Shown piece by piece: positions 51,850 to 60,835 of a DNA stretch of 64,000 nucleotides. Each line of letters begins with the position of its first letter. Position 1 is the first letter of the stretch. This stretch comes from RBG-16-57-9 sp964462185 (lineage in GTDB: Archaea > Thermoproteota > Bathyarchaeia > TCS64). The notes below the pieces were generated by a model that worked only from the letters and a program-made list of their open reading frames with translations, ran no database searches and was not told where the DNA came from. The stretch covers positions 24,534 to 88,533 of the forward strand of contig CAYWWV010000002.1 in assembly GCA_964462185.1 (NCBI GenBank), in the 5' to 3' direction. Both the position numbers and the translations under genes were made by a program.

Positions 51850-53784
51850 GTGACCCAAGGAACCCATCAAGGACACAACCACGACCACGACCACACTCAC
51901 GGAGATGTCTCCTTCTGGGATAACCCCCAGCGGCTTGCAATCCTCGCAGCCCAGGGCCTCCTATTCCTCGTGGCCCTGGGGCTGGAGCGGTGGCTGGGCA
52001 ACCAGCCTTTGGCCCTAGCCCTATACGCCGCCACCGCCCTCTGGGCCGGATACAAGCTGGCTTGGAGCGGGGCGAAGACCCTGGTGGAGAGACGCATACT
52101 AAACATCAACTTCCTCATCACCATAGCCTCGGTGGGGAGCTTCCTCATAGGCCACTGGGAGGAGGGGGCCGCCGTGGTATACCTCTTCACCATAGCCGAG
52201 ACCTTGGAGGAGTATGCGGCCGCCAACGCCAGGAAGTCCATCCACAGTTTGATGGAGGGGGCGCCCGAGACCGCGGAGGTCTTGAGGGATGGGGTTGGGG
52301 TGGTGGTGCCCGTGGGCGAGGTGGATGTGGGGGAGGTGGTGGTCATACGCCCCGGGGAGCGGGTTCCCCTGGACGGGGTGGTGGTGCGGGGGGCCTCCAG
52401 CGTGGACCAGAGCGCGGTGACGGGGGAGTCAGCCCCCGCGGCCAAGATGGTGGGCGACCCCGTGTTCGCGGGCTCTATGAACAACGAGGGCTACTTGGAG
52501 GTGGAGGTCACCAAGCCCCTGGAGGACTCCACCCTATACAAGATATTCGAGTTCGTAAACCTGGCCCAGATGCGGAAATCCGAGATAGAGCGGTTCATCG
52601 ACCGTTTCTCCAGGGTCTACACACCGGCGGTGGTGGCGCTGGCCTTCCTGCTTTCCACAGTCCCCCCCTTGGCCCTGGGCGCACCCTTGCAGCCATGGCT
52701 CTACCGATCCCTGGTCCTCCTGGTCATAGCCTGCCCCTGCGCCCTGGCCATCTCCACCCCCGTCTCCATGGTCTCGGGGATATCCAGCGGGGCGAGGAAC
52801 GGCGTCTTGATTAAGGGGAGCAACCTGGTGGAGGCCATGAGCCAGGTAAAGGTATTCGCCTTCGACAAAACCAGGACCCTCACCACGGGTGAGATCAAGG
52901 TCTCAGATGTGGGGGGGCTGTCTATGGAGAAAGATCGGGTGCTCCAGCTGGCGGCCAGCTTGGAACACATGTCGGAGCACCCCATAGCCAAGGCCATCCG
53001 CCAGTCCCACCTTGAGGCTGGAGGCGAGATATTGGAGGTGGAGGGCTTCACCGCCATACCTGGGAGGGGGGTCTCGGGGGTGGTGGGGGGCGTCACCTAC
53101 TACTTGGGCACCCGCAGCCTGGTGGGGAGACTGGACCCCGAGGTGGAGGAAGCCGTCTCAGCCCTGGAGGAGGAGGGGAAGACGGTGGTCCTGCTGGGGA
53201 GGGATGGGGAAGCCTTGGGATACGTGGCCCTTAGCGACACCCTAAGGGCTGACTCCAGGTGGGTGGTGGAGGAGCTGGGGCAGAGAGGCATAGAGACCGT
53301 GATGCTCACCGGCGACAACCGGCGCACCGCCAAGGCCGTGGCCCAAATGTTGGGGGGCATGGAATACCTGGCCGAGCTGCTGCCCGAGGAGAAGGTGGAG
53401 GCCGTTAAAAGCCTCCGCACCAGGGGGCGGGTGGCCATGGTGGGGGACGGGGTGAACGACGCCCCGGCCCTGGCCTATGCCGACGTAGGGGTGGCCATGG
53501 GTGCTGCCGGGAGCGACCTGGCCCTGGAGGCCGCCGATGTGGCTCTCATGGACGACGACCTCTGCAAAGTGGTCTACCTGCTGGACCTGAGTGTGGCCAC
53601 CCAGAGGGTGGTGCGGCAAAACATTGTGCTCAGCATACTGGTGAAGGGTTTCTTCGCGTTCGCGGTCTTCCCGGGGTGGGTGACCCTCTGGATGGCCGTC
53701 CTGCTGGGGGACATAGGGCTCACCCTGGTGGTGATCCTCAACGCCCTTCGAATCCAGCGGGTCCAGCCCTCCCACCGCCACTAG
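51850..53784 (+). CDS. P1B-type heavy-metal ATPase with His-rich N-terminus
   Basis: The 644-residue metal pump has a His-rich N-terminus (HQGHNHDHDHTHGD), no CxxC metal-binding domain, the membrane motif ACPCALAISTP (Cys295-Pro-Cys297), SEHPIAKA, TGDNRRTAKAVA, GDGVNDAPAL and the last helix LLGDIGLTLVVILNALR, typical of the Zn/Cd/Pb-type group. The phosphorylation loop reads DKTRTLT (Asp339) where nearly all P-type ATPases have DKTGTLT. Start GTG 51850 fits the TATA box 26 nt upstream; GTG 51832 is also possible. It is probably controlled by NikR, so nickel or cobalt may be the true substrate. Confidence 0.88.
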   Translation: MTQGTHQGHNHDHDHTHGDVSFWDNPQRLAILAAQGLLFLVALGLERWLGNQPLALALYAATALWAGYKLAWSGAKTLVERRILNINFLITIASVGSFLIGHWEEGAAVVYLFTIAETLEEYAAANARKSIHSLMEGAPETAEVLRDGVGVVVPVGEVDVGEVVVIRPGERVPLDGVVVRGASSVDQSAVTGESAPAAKMVGDPVFAGSMNNEGYLEVEVTKPLEDSTLYKIFEFVNLAQMRKSEIERFIDRFSRVYTPAVVALAFLLSTVPPLALGAPLQPWLYRSLVLLVIACPCALAISTPVSMVSGISSGARNGVLIKGSNLVEAMSQVKVFAFDKTRTLTTGEIKVSDVGGLSMEKDRVLQLAASLEHMSEHPIAKAIRQSHLEAGGEILEVEGFTAIPGRGVSGVVGGVTYYLGTRSLVGRLDPEVEEAVSALEEEGKTVVLLGRDGEALGYVALSDTLRADSRWVVEELGQRGIETVMLTGDNRRTAKAVAQMLGGMEYLAELLPEEKVEAVKSLRTRGRVAMVGDGVNDAPALAYADVGVAMGAAGSDLALEAADVALMDDDLCKVVYLLDLSVATQRVVRQNIVLSILVKGFFAFAVFPGWVTLWMAVLLGDIGLTLVVILNALRIQRVQPSHRH

Positions 53785-53807
53785 AGGCCCCAACCAAGGG
53801 GGGTTAC

Positions 53808-54755
53808 CTACTCTGCGTAGGGGTCCTTGACTGCGGGGTCTCTGCCGGTGAAGCTTCTCCTCATATACTCCAGGTCCTCTGGTGTGAGGGGGTGGGAGAG
53901 GCCGTAAGTCTTCAGTTTCTCGTCGGAGAACCGGGTGCTGTAAGGCTTGGCCACCTCCCCCAGGGAGGCTCCCACCACCTTGATTTTCTCCAGGTCGCCC
54001 TGGCCTAGCCCCCTCCTGGCGGCCAGTTGGATGTGTCTAACCTGGGCGGGGTCCAGGCCCATAGCCGCCGCCCCCACGGCGTCCACGGCCACCATGTCGG
54101 TGCCCGCGATAACGATGTTGGACCTAACTGGTTGGCCCACCACCTCGTCCATCTCCGAGCCCACGATGCCGTCCACCACGTTGACCACTGGCTTGAAGAG
54201 GGTGGCCAGGTCCACCAGCTTCTCGTCCAACCTGTGGTGCATGGTGAGCCCCCTGTTGCCCACCAGGCAGCCCATGAGGTTCTTGATGCTGAGGGTGACC
54301 TGGGCCATGTGGTGTATCTTCAGCTTGGGAACGTTCACCAGCTTGTCGCACTCCAGCACCGTCTCGGCTATGACCACCCTATCCAGAGCCCAGCCCCCCT
54401 TCACCTCCACCTCCACGCCCCGGTCCTTGTTCAGGTTCACCAGCCCCACACCGTGTCGCTCCGCCACCTCCCGGAGCCCCGTCACCTTGAAGGCCTTATC
54501 CGTCCCGGGGTTTCCCCCCTCTGCCACCGTTATCTCCCTCACCCCCAGGCCTTGGAGGTGGTCTATGATGGCCTCCACCACCCTGGCGTCGGTGGTTACC
54601 CCTGACTCGGGCGGCTTCGGCCGCACCATGTTGGGTTTGATGACGACCTTGTCGCCTGGCTCCACCGCTAGGGGTGGGAGGAGGCTGAGGGCGTGGGCTG
54701 TGGCCTGGTAGGGGTTGGCGGTGTGGGCTATGGCCACCACTGGCTGTGGTTTCAT
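53808..54755 (-). CDS. DUF362 family protein
   Basis: The 315-residue protein matches DUF362: VVIKPNMVRPKPPESGVTTD, ITVAEGGNPGTD, NVPKLKIHHMAQVTLSIKNL and NVVDGIVGSE. It has no ferredoxin-type cysteine motif, unlike some members. Function is unknown. ATG 54755 lies 27 nt after a minus-strand CTTAAATC (about 54778-54786), between it and the upstream aldehyde oxidoreductase gene. Confidence 0.88.
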   Translation of the reverse strand: MKPQPVVAIAHTANPYQATAHALSLLPPLAVEPGDKVVIKPNMVRPKPPESGVTTDARVVEAIIDHLQGLGVREITVAEGGNPGTDKAFKVTGLREVAERHGVGLVNLNKDRGVEVEVKGGWALDRVVIAETVLECDKLVNVPKLKIHHMAQVTLSIKNLMGCLVGNRGLTMHHRLDEKLVDLATLFKPVVNVVDGIVGSEMDEVVGQPVRSNIVIAGTDMVAVDAVGAAAMGLDPAQVRHIQLAARRGLGQGDLEKIKVVGASLGEVAKPYSTRFSDEKLKTYGLSHPLTPEDLEYMRRSFTGRDPAVKDPYAE

Positions 54756-54787
54756 CTGGGGGTTTCTGGGGTGGACGGGATTTAAGC

Positions 54788-56668
54788 CTAGCCTTGGGGG
54801 AGTTGACGGGCGAGGCGGCCCAACCCCAGCCTCTCCAGGTTATCCCGGGTGGGCAGCCCCGTCTCCGGGTCCCACCCCCGAGACTCGTAGTACTCGTCCA
54901 ACATGGCCTCCAGGTCCAGGACGGTGCCCCTGCTTGCCCCCCGTTCCAGGGGGGTTTCCGTGAAGCGGCTTGGCAGGGTGTCGTCCCTCCTGGTGAGGCC
55001 CTCCCTGGCGCCGAAGAGCCTTTCCAGGGTTACCACCCTCTCGCCCACCATCCTGGCTTCCTGGGCCTCCATCTCCAGCCCCGTGGCCAGGGTGAAGGCT
55101 TGGGCGGCCCTGGGGAAGGGGAGGAGCATCATGTTCTGCATGATGTTCTTGCAGGCTTCCAGGGAGTCGATGACGGCGCACCAGTCCTCGAAGTAGTGGA
55201 CCAGCTTCCCCTTGCCCCTGTCGGACCGCCTCAGGGTGGCCCCAGGCTCCCCGAACAACTCCTCCCCCAGCCTGGGGTCGTCGCTGAGTTCGATGAAGGG
55301 CTCGCTTCTCAGGTGGTCCCCCCCGCGGGTGGCCACGGCGTATCCCAGGCCGAACCCCTTGAGGCCCCTGGGGTCGGCCATGATGAGGTCCATCCCCTTC
55401 ACATGGATGGCCTCCTCCCAGCCCCTCCCCAGCTTCTCGGCGGCCCTGTGGGTCCCATCGGCCAGGGTGTCTCCAAAGCCCCTCCGTTGGGCTATCTGGT
55501 GGATTAGGGCTATGACCGAGTCCATGTTTCCCCAGGAGAGGTCGAGGCCCCCTGTTTCGGAGGGGCCTAGCTGCCCTTTCTCCCATAGCTCCATGGCCCA
55601 GGCTATGGCTCCTGCCGTGGAGAGTATGTCCAGGCCCAGCTCGTTGCACAGCTTGTTGGCCTCCAGCGCCCTCTCCAAGCTGGGGTTCCCGATGCGGGAG
55701 GTGAGGCTGCCCAACCCCTCGTATTCGGGGCCCTCCCCGTAGACCCTGGGGGGGCCAGGCACCGAGAAGACCCTGCTGCAGGGGATGGTGCAGGCGAAGC
55801 ATCCCCGGGTCTTGACGTTGAACTCCTGGGCCAACCGCTCCCCGCTCACCCTCTCGGCGTGCTCGAAGACGCCCTGGGTGTAGTTCCTGGTGGGGAGGAA
55901 ACCCCCCCGGTTGGCCAGGGTGAGGATGCGGGTGGTCCCCATGAGCCGGCGGCCGGGGTATTGTTCATGGTTTCTAATCTCCTCCACCAGGGCCTGGGAG
56001 AGCCTTTGAAAGCCCTCGGGTTGGGCCACCTCCACGGCTCCCGTGCCCCTCACGGCCACGGCCTTCAGGTTTTTACTGGCTAGGACGGCTCCCATCCCCG
56101 TGCGGGCGGCGGCCCTGTGTTGGTTGATGAATAGGCCTGCGTATAATACTCCTTTCTCGGCTGCGGGGCCGCATATCAGGGTCTGGGTCCAGGGGTCGCC
56201 TGTCTCCCGTTTCACGGCCTTGTCTACTTGGGAGACGGTGAGGCCCCATAGGCCGGGGTTCTCCACCACCTCCACCTCCCCGTCTCGGATGTAGAGGTAT
56301 CCCGGGGTGGGGGCTTTTCCCTCGAGTATGATCTGGTCGTAGCCCGCGTATTTCACCTCGCTGGCGAAGTGGCCCCCCACGTTGGTGTCCCCGAAGATGC
56401 CTGTGAGGGGGCTCCTAGCCGAGACGTTTAGCCTGCTGGCGGTGGGGAACTCGGTGCCCACCAGGGGGCCTGTGGCTATTAGGAGTTTGTTGCCTGGCCC
56501 CAGGGGGTCTACGCCTGGGGGGAGCTCTGTGACCAGCCTCCAGGCGTTTAGCCCCCTCCCCCCCATGAATGCCTTGGCCTCCCAGGGGTCCAAGGGCTGG
56601 GTTTGGGCCCGCCCCGTGGAGAGGTCTACGCGGAGAACCCGGCCAGCGAAGCCTTTGAGGCTACTCAA
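54788..56668 (-). CDS. Aldehyde:ferredoxin oxidoreductase (tungsten, AOR family)
   Basis: The 626-residue protein has the AOR N-terminal domain (VDLSTGRAQTQPLDP, FMGGRGLNAW), the pterin-binding segment ASRLNVSARSPLTGIFGDTN, and 4Fe-4S ligands GCFACTIPC plus a distal Cys in DSLEACKNIM. The enzyme oxidises aldehydes to acids and reduces ferredoxin. TTG 56668 overlaps the end of the polyferredoxin gene by eight bases, so the two act as a pair. Subfamily and substrate cannot be set from sequence alone. Confidence 0.92.
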   Translation of the reverse strand: MSSLKGFAGRVLRVDLSTGRAQTQPLDPWEAKAFMGGRGLNAWRLVTELPPGVDPLGPGNKLLIATGPLVGTEFPTASRLNVSARSPLTGIFGDTNVGGHFASEVKYAGYDQIILEGKAPTPGYLYIRDGEVEVVENPGLWGLTVSQVDKAVKRETGDPWTQTLICGPAAEKGVLYAGLFINQHRAAARTGMGAVLASKNLKAVAVRGTGAVEVAQPEGFQRLSQALVEEIRNHEQYPGRRLMGTTRILTLANRGGFLPTRNYTQGVFEHAERVSGERLAQEFNVKTRGCFACTIPCSRVFSVPGPPRVYGEGPEYEGLGSLTSRIGNPSLERALEANKLCNELGLDILSTAGAIAWAMELWEKGQLGPSETGGLDLSWGNMDSVIALIHQIAQRRGFGDTLADGTHRAAEKLGRGWEEAIHVKGMDLIMADPRGLKGFGLGYAVATRGGDHLRSEPFIELSDDPRLGEELFGEPGATLRRSDRGKGKLVHYFEDWCAVIDSLEACKNIMQNMMLLPFPRAAQAFTLATGLEMEAQEARMVGERVVTLERLFGAREGLTRRDDTLPSRFTETPLERGASRGTVLDLEAMLDEYYESRGWDPETGLPTRDNLERLGLGRLARQLPQG

Positions 56669-57122
56669 GGCCCCACCTCTCCCGTAGCCTCTGGAAGGCC
56701 TCCTCCACCGTCTCCAGTTGCGGGGGGTTGTCGCCGTATTCTAGCGCTGCCGTGGGGCACTGGGCCACACACCTGGGGGCTCCCCCGCAGTGGTCGCAGA
56801 CCAGTGGGGCCTCCCAGCCCTTGAATATGGCTTGGTATCTGCAGCTATCGACGCAGGTCCAGCAGGCGGTGCAGAGGTCTTCATCCACCTCCAACCAGCC
56901 CCCTGGGCTCCAGCTTAGGGCCTTGGTGGGGCAGGCCTCCACCGGGGGGCACACTGGGCACCCTCGGCAAAGGTTGGGGTAGTCCAGCCCTGACTCGTCG
57001 TCTTTATGGACCCGCACCCTGGATTGGCTGGGGGCGTAGAGCCCCGTATGGGCCTGGCTGCACGCCAACTCGCACACCCGGCAGCCCGCGCAGACCTCGG
57101 GGCTGGCTTTGATACTCGGCAC
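56661..57122 (-). CDS. Polyferredoxin (HycB/DmsB-like electron-transfer subunit)
   Basis: The 153-residue protein has about four 4Fe-4S motifs: CAGCRVCELAC, CRGCPVC..C, CTACWTCVDSC and CDHCGGAPRCVAQC. It resembles the electron-transfer partner of AOR-family and DMSO-reductase-family enzymes and should take electrons from the downstream AOR. GTG 57122 lies 28 nt after a minus-strand CCTTAAAGG (57146-57154), the promoter of the pair. Confidence 0.9.
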   Translation of the reverse strand: MPSIKASPEVCAGCRVCELACSQAHTGLYAPSQSRVRVHKDDESGLDYPNLCRGCPVCPPVEACPTKALSWSPGGWLEVDEDLCTACWTCVDSCRYQAIFKGWEAPLVCDHCGGAPRCVAQCPTAALEYGDNPPQLETVEEAFQRLRERWGLE

Positions 57123-57163
57123 AGTTATGCCTGGGCCCTCAGCCCTTTAAGGGTGCTTAACCA

Positions 57164-58123
57164 TTAATGGTTAGCCCCGAGGACAGCCCTCTCCAAGACC
57201 TCCGCCCCCAGGTTGCCCCCCGTGACCACCACGCCCACCCGGCGCCCTCCCCACCGGTGGGGTTCCCTGAGGAGGGCTGCCACCCCCACCGCCCCAGCCC
57301 CCTCGGCCACCTGGTGGTGCTCCCTCAACAGATACCCTATGGCCCGGAGTATCTCCTCCTCCTCCACTATGGCCCACTGGTCCACCAGGTCTCTGCACAT
57401 CTCGAAGGTGACCGAGCCCTCCTCCAGCCCCCCGTGGAGGCCCTCGGCCACCGTCTCCCCCATGGGGACCTGGTGGATGCGTCCTTCCTGGATGCAGCGG
57501 TACATGACGGGGCTGGCCTGGCTCTGGACCCCCACTATCTGGGCCCCCGTGGTCTGCTTGTAGACCGAGGCCACACCCGAGGCCAGCCCGCCCCCGCCCA
57601 CGGGCACCAAAACCGTGTCCAACCCGGGCTCCTGCACCAGCATCTCCAGCGCCACCGTGGCCTGGCCCGCGATAACATCCAGGTCGTTGTAGGCGGAGAC
57701 AAACTCCAAGCCCCTCTCAGCGGCCAGAGCCTTGGCAAGCCTCTCAGAGTCCATATACTCGTGGCCCTCCACCACCAGCTCCGCCCCATAGGACTTGATG
57801 GCCTCCAGCTTGGTGGCCGGGGTCCTCTCGGGGACCACCACCAGCGCCCCCAGCCCCAGCGCCCTCGCGGCGTGTCCAACCCCCTGGGCGTGGTTCCCGC
57901 TGCTGGCCGTCACCACCCCCCCTACACCTCGGGCCTTAAGCCCCACCATCTTGTTGGTGGCCCCCCTAATCTTGAAGCTCCCCGTCACCTGCTGGTTCTC
58001 CAACTTCAAGTAGACCCTGGCCCCCGTGAGCCTGCTGAGCTTATCCGAATACTCGAGAGGGGTCTCCCTGGCCACCCCTCGGACCCGCTTCCAAGCCTGG
58101 AGCGCTTCCCTCAACCCAATCAT
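57164..58123 (-). CDS. Threonine ammonia-lyase (threonine dehydratase)
   Basis: The 319-residue fold-type II PLP enzyme has the Lys in GSFKIRGATNKM, the substrate loop SSGNHAQGV and the phosphate-binding VPVGGGGLASG. There is no C-terminal ACT-like regulatory domain, so it is a short, catabolic-type enzyme; serine racemase-like activity is possible. ATG 58123 lies 27 nt after a minus-strand TTCAAATAC (about 58146-58154); the longer frame to 58186 would cover that box. Confidence 0.88.
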   Translation of the reverse strand: MIGLREALQAWKRVRGVARETPLEYSDKLSRLTGARVYLKLENQQVTGSFKIRGATNKMVGLKARGVGGVVTASSGNHAQGVGHAARALGLGALVVVPERTPATKLEAIKSYGAELVVEGHEYMDSERLAKALAAERGLEFVSAYNDLDVIAGQATVALEMLVQEPGLDTVLVPVGGGGLASGVASVYKQTTGAQIVGVQSQASPVMYRCIQEGRIHQVPMGETVAEGLHGGLEEGSVTFEMCRDLVDQWAIVEEEEILRAIGYLLREHHQVAEGAGAVGVAALLREPHRWGGRRVGVVVTGGNLGAEVLERAVLGANH

Positions 58124-58205
58124 GGGTCTTCCATGGGCGTAGAGGTATTTGAAAAGTGGGGCAGAATGGCTCGGAGGGCCTGGCACTCTGCCTCCCAGCG
58201 AAACC

Positions 58206-58320
58206 GGTAGAAGCCCCCAAGGTGAAAAGTTATATCCCCCAAGGGGGAGAGTATGTGGTTGTGAGGCAAATGGGGTATCGCTTTGTTCACCCCCAAGGGG
58301 GCCGAAACCGCCGAGATTTC
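58206..58320 (+). other. Region with repeated CCCCCAAGGGGG hairpins upstream of valS
   Basis: CCCCCAAGGGGG occurs at about 58236-58247 and again at about 58291-58302, each able to fold on itself, and a partial copy CCCCCAAGG lies near 58215. TTATATCC at about 58230-58237 could be a promoter. A leader or small RNA is possible; I recognise no known family and no coding frame. Confidence 0.3.
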
Positions 58321-58325
58321 TAGCA

Positions 58326-58379
58326 AGACTTTAATCCAGCCAGCCCACCCCAAACACGGCCTCGAGACGCCTAAAGGAG
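58326..58379 (+). promoter_or_regulatory. TATA box and Shine-Dalgarno of valS
   Basis: GACTTTAATCC near 58327-58337 fits a TATA box and would start the transcript near 58357. AAAGGAGA at about 58373-58380 is a strong ribosome binding site just before ATG 58383, unlike the leaderless genes around it. Confidence 0.5.
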
Positions 58380-58382
58380 ACT

Positions 58383-60803
58383 ATGGGATTGAAGGTGTTA
58401 CCACGTAGAATAGACTTCCTCGAGATGGAGGAGAAGTGGCAGAGAATCTGGGAGGAGGAGAAGGTCTACAAGTACGACTGGGACGACGAGAGCCGACCAG
58501 TCTACAGCATCGACACCCCCCCACCCTACCCCAGCGGCGACTTCCACATGGGCAACTTCCTCAACTGGACCTACTTCGACATCAGAGCCCGCTACAAGAG
58601 GATGAGGGGCTACAACGTCCTATTCCCCCAGGGATGGGACTGCCACGGCCTCCCCACAGAGGTGGCCGTGGAGAAGGCCCGCGGCATCAAGAAAAGCGAC
58701 GTCCCCCCCGACGTCTTCAGGCGCATGTGTGAGGAGTGGATAGAGCAGTACATCGAGAGGATGAAGCAGGCCGTCATCAGGATGGGGGCCAGCGTGGACT
58801 GGTCCACCGAGTACAGGACCATGGACCCCGACTACATCCGCAAGATACAGCTCAGCTTCCTCCTGCTCTACGAGAAGGATATGATCTACAAGGGGGAGCA
58901 CCCCATCAACTGGTGTCCCCGGTGCGAGACCGCCATCGCCGACGCCGAGGTGGAGCGGGTGCACCGCCAGGGAAACCTCTACACCATCCCCTTCACCGTG
59001 GAGGGGGAGGAGGTCTTGGTGGCCACCACCAGGCCCATATACCTCCCAGCATGCGTGGCCCTCAGCGTCCACCCAGAGGACCAGAGGTACACCCACCTCA
59101 TAGGCAAGAAGGCCCGCGTACCCGTCTTTGGTCAAGAGGTCCCCGTCATAGCCAACGACGAGGTGGACCCCGAGTTCGGCACGGGGGCCATGATGATCTG
59201 CACCTACGGCGACAAGGCGGACGTGGTGGCCGTGGCCCGTTTCAGCCTCCCAGTGGTTCGACTGATAGACGGCAAGGGCGTCCTCCTGGAGGTGGCTGGC
59301 AAGTATGCAGGCCTCCCCATAGCCCAGGGGCAGAAGGCCCTGGTGGAGGATATGCGGGAGATGGGCCTCATAAGGGCCGAGGAGTCCCTGGACCAGGAGG
59401 TGGGGACCTGTTGGAGGTGCGGCACCCCCATCGAGGTGGTCTCGGCCCGCCAGTGGTTCCTGCGCACCATCCAGCTCACCGACAAGGTGGTGGAGACAGC
59501 CAAGGCCATTAAGTGGTACCCCGATTGGATGCGGCAGAGGCTCATCGACTGGGCCACCGGCCTTGACTGGGACTGGGTGCTCTCCCGCCAACGCATATTC
59601 GCCACCCCCGTACCAGCCTGGTACTGCTCCAAGTGCGGAAAGATCAAGCTAGCCAAACCCGAGGAACTCCCAGTGGACCCCAAAATACAGCAGCCCACCA
59701 CCCCCTGCAGCTGCGGCTCCACCGAGTTCACCCCCGACACCGACGTGATGGACACCTGGTTCGACAGCAGCATGACCTGCGCCATCCACGCCGGCTGGCC
59801 CGACAACCCCAACTGGAGGCGCCAGTTCCCCGCCTCCATCCACCCCAGCGGCCAGGACATCATAAGAACCTGGGCCTACTACCTGATGGTGCGCCACCTG
59901 GCCCTATTCAACGAAACCCCCTACAAGTCGGTGCTCATCAACGGCATGGTGCTGGGGGAGGACGGGAGGAAGATGAGTAAGAGCCTGGGGAACTTCGTCT
60001 CCACCCCCCAGGTCTACGAGAAGTACGGGGCCGACGCCCCCCGCCAGTGGGCAGCAGCCGGGGGCTCCACAGGCACCGACATACCCTTCCGCTGGCAGGA
60101 CGTGGAGTATGGGCGGCGCTTCATGCAGAAGCTCTGGAACGCGGCCAGGTTCGCCTCCATGCGTCTGGAGGACTACGACGGTGGTTGGCACCAGCCCGAG
60201 CTGCTCGACAGGTGGCTCCTCTCCAAGCTGCAAACCACCATCAGGAGGGTGACCCAGGCCATGGAGGGCTGCGACTTCATGAACGCCACCGAGGCCGCCA
60301 GGAACTTTGTGTGGCACGTGGTGTGCGACCACTACTTGGAGGCGGCTAAGTCTAGGCTCTACGGCGAGGGGGAGCCCAAGAAGGCCGCCCAGTACACCCT
60401 GCACACCGTCCTCAGGGACACGCTGAAGCTGCTGGCCCCAGTGATCCCCCACCTCACAGAGGAGATCTGGCGCACCATGTACGACCCCCACACCAGCATC
60501 CACGTGAGCCCCTGGCCCCAGCCCCAGGAATCCCTGGTAGACCCCGAGGCCGAGCGGGTGGGCGACAAGGTGGTGGCCCTCATAGCGGCCATCAGAACCG
60601 AGAAGAACAGGAGGGGGCTGAGCCTCAACGCGCCTCTACCCCAGGTGACGGTCTACGGGGGCGGCCACGTTGCTGACCTGGCCCTGTGCAGCCGGGACAT
60701 CCGGGACACCCTGAAGATAGGGGAGCTGGAGCTGCTGCCTGAGGAGGGTGGGGAGACCCCTGTGCAGGGGCTGGAAGGGGTGGGCTTCACCCTCCACCTG
60801 TAA
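58383..60803 (+). CDS. valS: Valyl-tRNA synthetase
   Basis: The 806-residue class I synthetase has PPYPSGDFHMGNF (HIGH-type), WDCHGLPTEV, the editing-domain ATTRPIYLPACVALSVHP, a zinc-knuckle region with CSKCG and CSCG, and DGRKMSKSLGNF (KMSKS). The archaeal ValS stretch TTRPELLPACVA is slightly altered here. It charges tRNA-Val. Length is normal for an archaeal ValS without a long C-terminal coiled coil. Confidence 0.95.
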   Translation: MGLKVLPRRIDFLEMEEKWQRIWEEEKVYKYDWDDESRPVYSIDTPPPYPSGDFHMGNFLNWTYFDIRARYKRMRGYNVLFPQGWDCHGLPTEVAVEKARGIKKSDVPPDVFRRMCEEWIEQYIERMKQAVIRMGASVDWSTEYRTMDPDYIRKIQLSFLLLYEKDMIYKGEHPINWCPRCETAIADAEVERVHRQGNLYTIPFTVEGEEVLVATTRPIYLPACVALSVHPEDQRYTHLIGKKARVPVFGQEVPVIANDEVDPEFGTGAMMICTYGDKADVVAVARFSLPVVRLIDGKGVLLEVAGKYAGLPIAQGQKALVEDMREMGLIRAEESLDQEVGTCWRCGTPIEVVSARQWFLRTIQLTDKVVETAKAIKWYPDWMRQRLIDWATGLDWDWVLSRQRIFATPVPAWYCSKCGKIKLAKPEELPVDPKIQQPTTPCSCGSTEFTPDTDVMDTWFDSSMTCAIHAGWPDNPNWRRQFPASIHPSGQDIIRTWAYYLMVRHLALFNETPYKSVLINGMVLGEDGRKMSKSLGNFVSTPQVYEKYGADAPRQWAAAGGSTGTDIPFRWQDVEYGRRFMQKLWNAARFASMRLEDYDGGWHQPELLDRWLLSKLQTTIRRVTQAMEGCDFMNATEAARNFVWHVVCDHYLEAAKSRLYGEGEPKKAAQYTLHTVLRDTLKLLAPVIPHLTEEIWRTMYDPHTSIHVSPWPQPQESLVDPEAERVGDKVVALIAAIRTEKNRRGLSLNAPLPQVTVYGGGHVADLALCSRDIRDTLKIGELELLPEEGGETPVQGLEGVGFTLHL

Positions 60804-60835
60804 CCGTTAAAAGGGCTGGGGAGAAACCATCCCCC

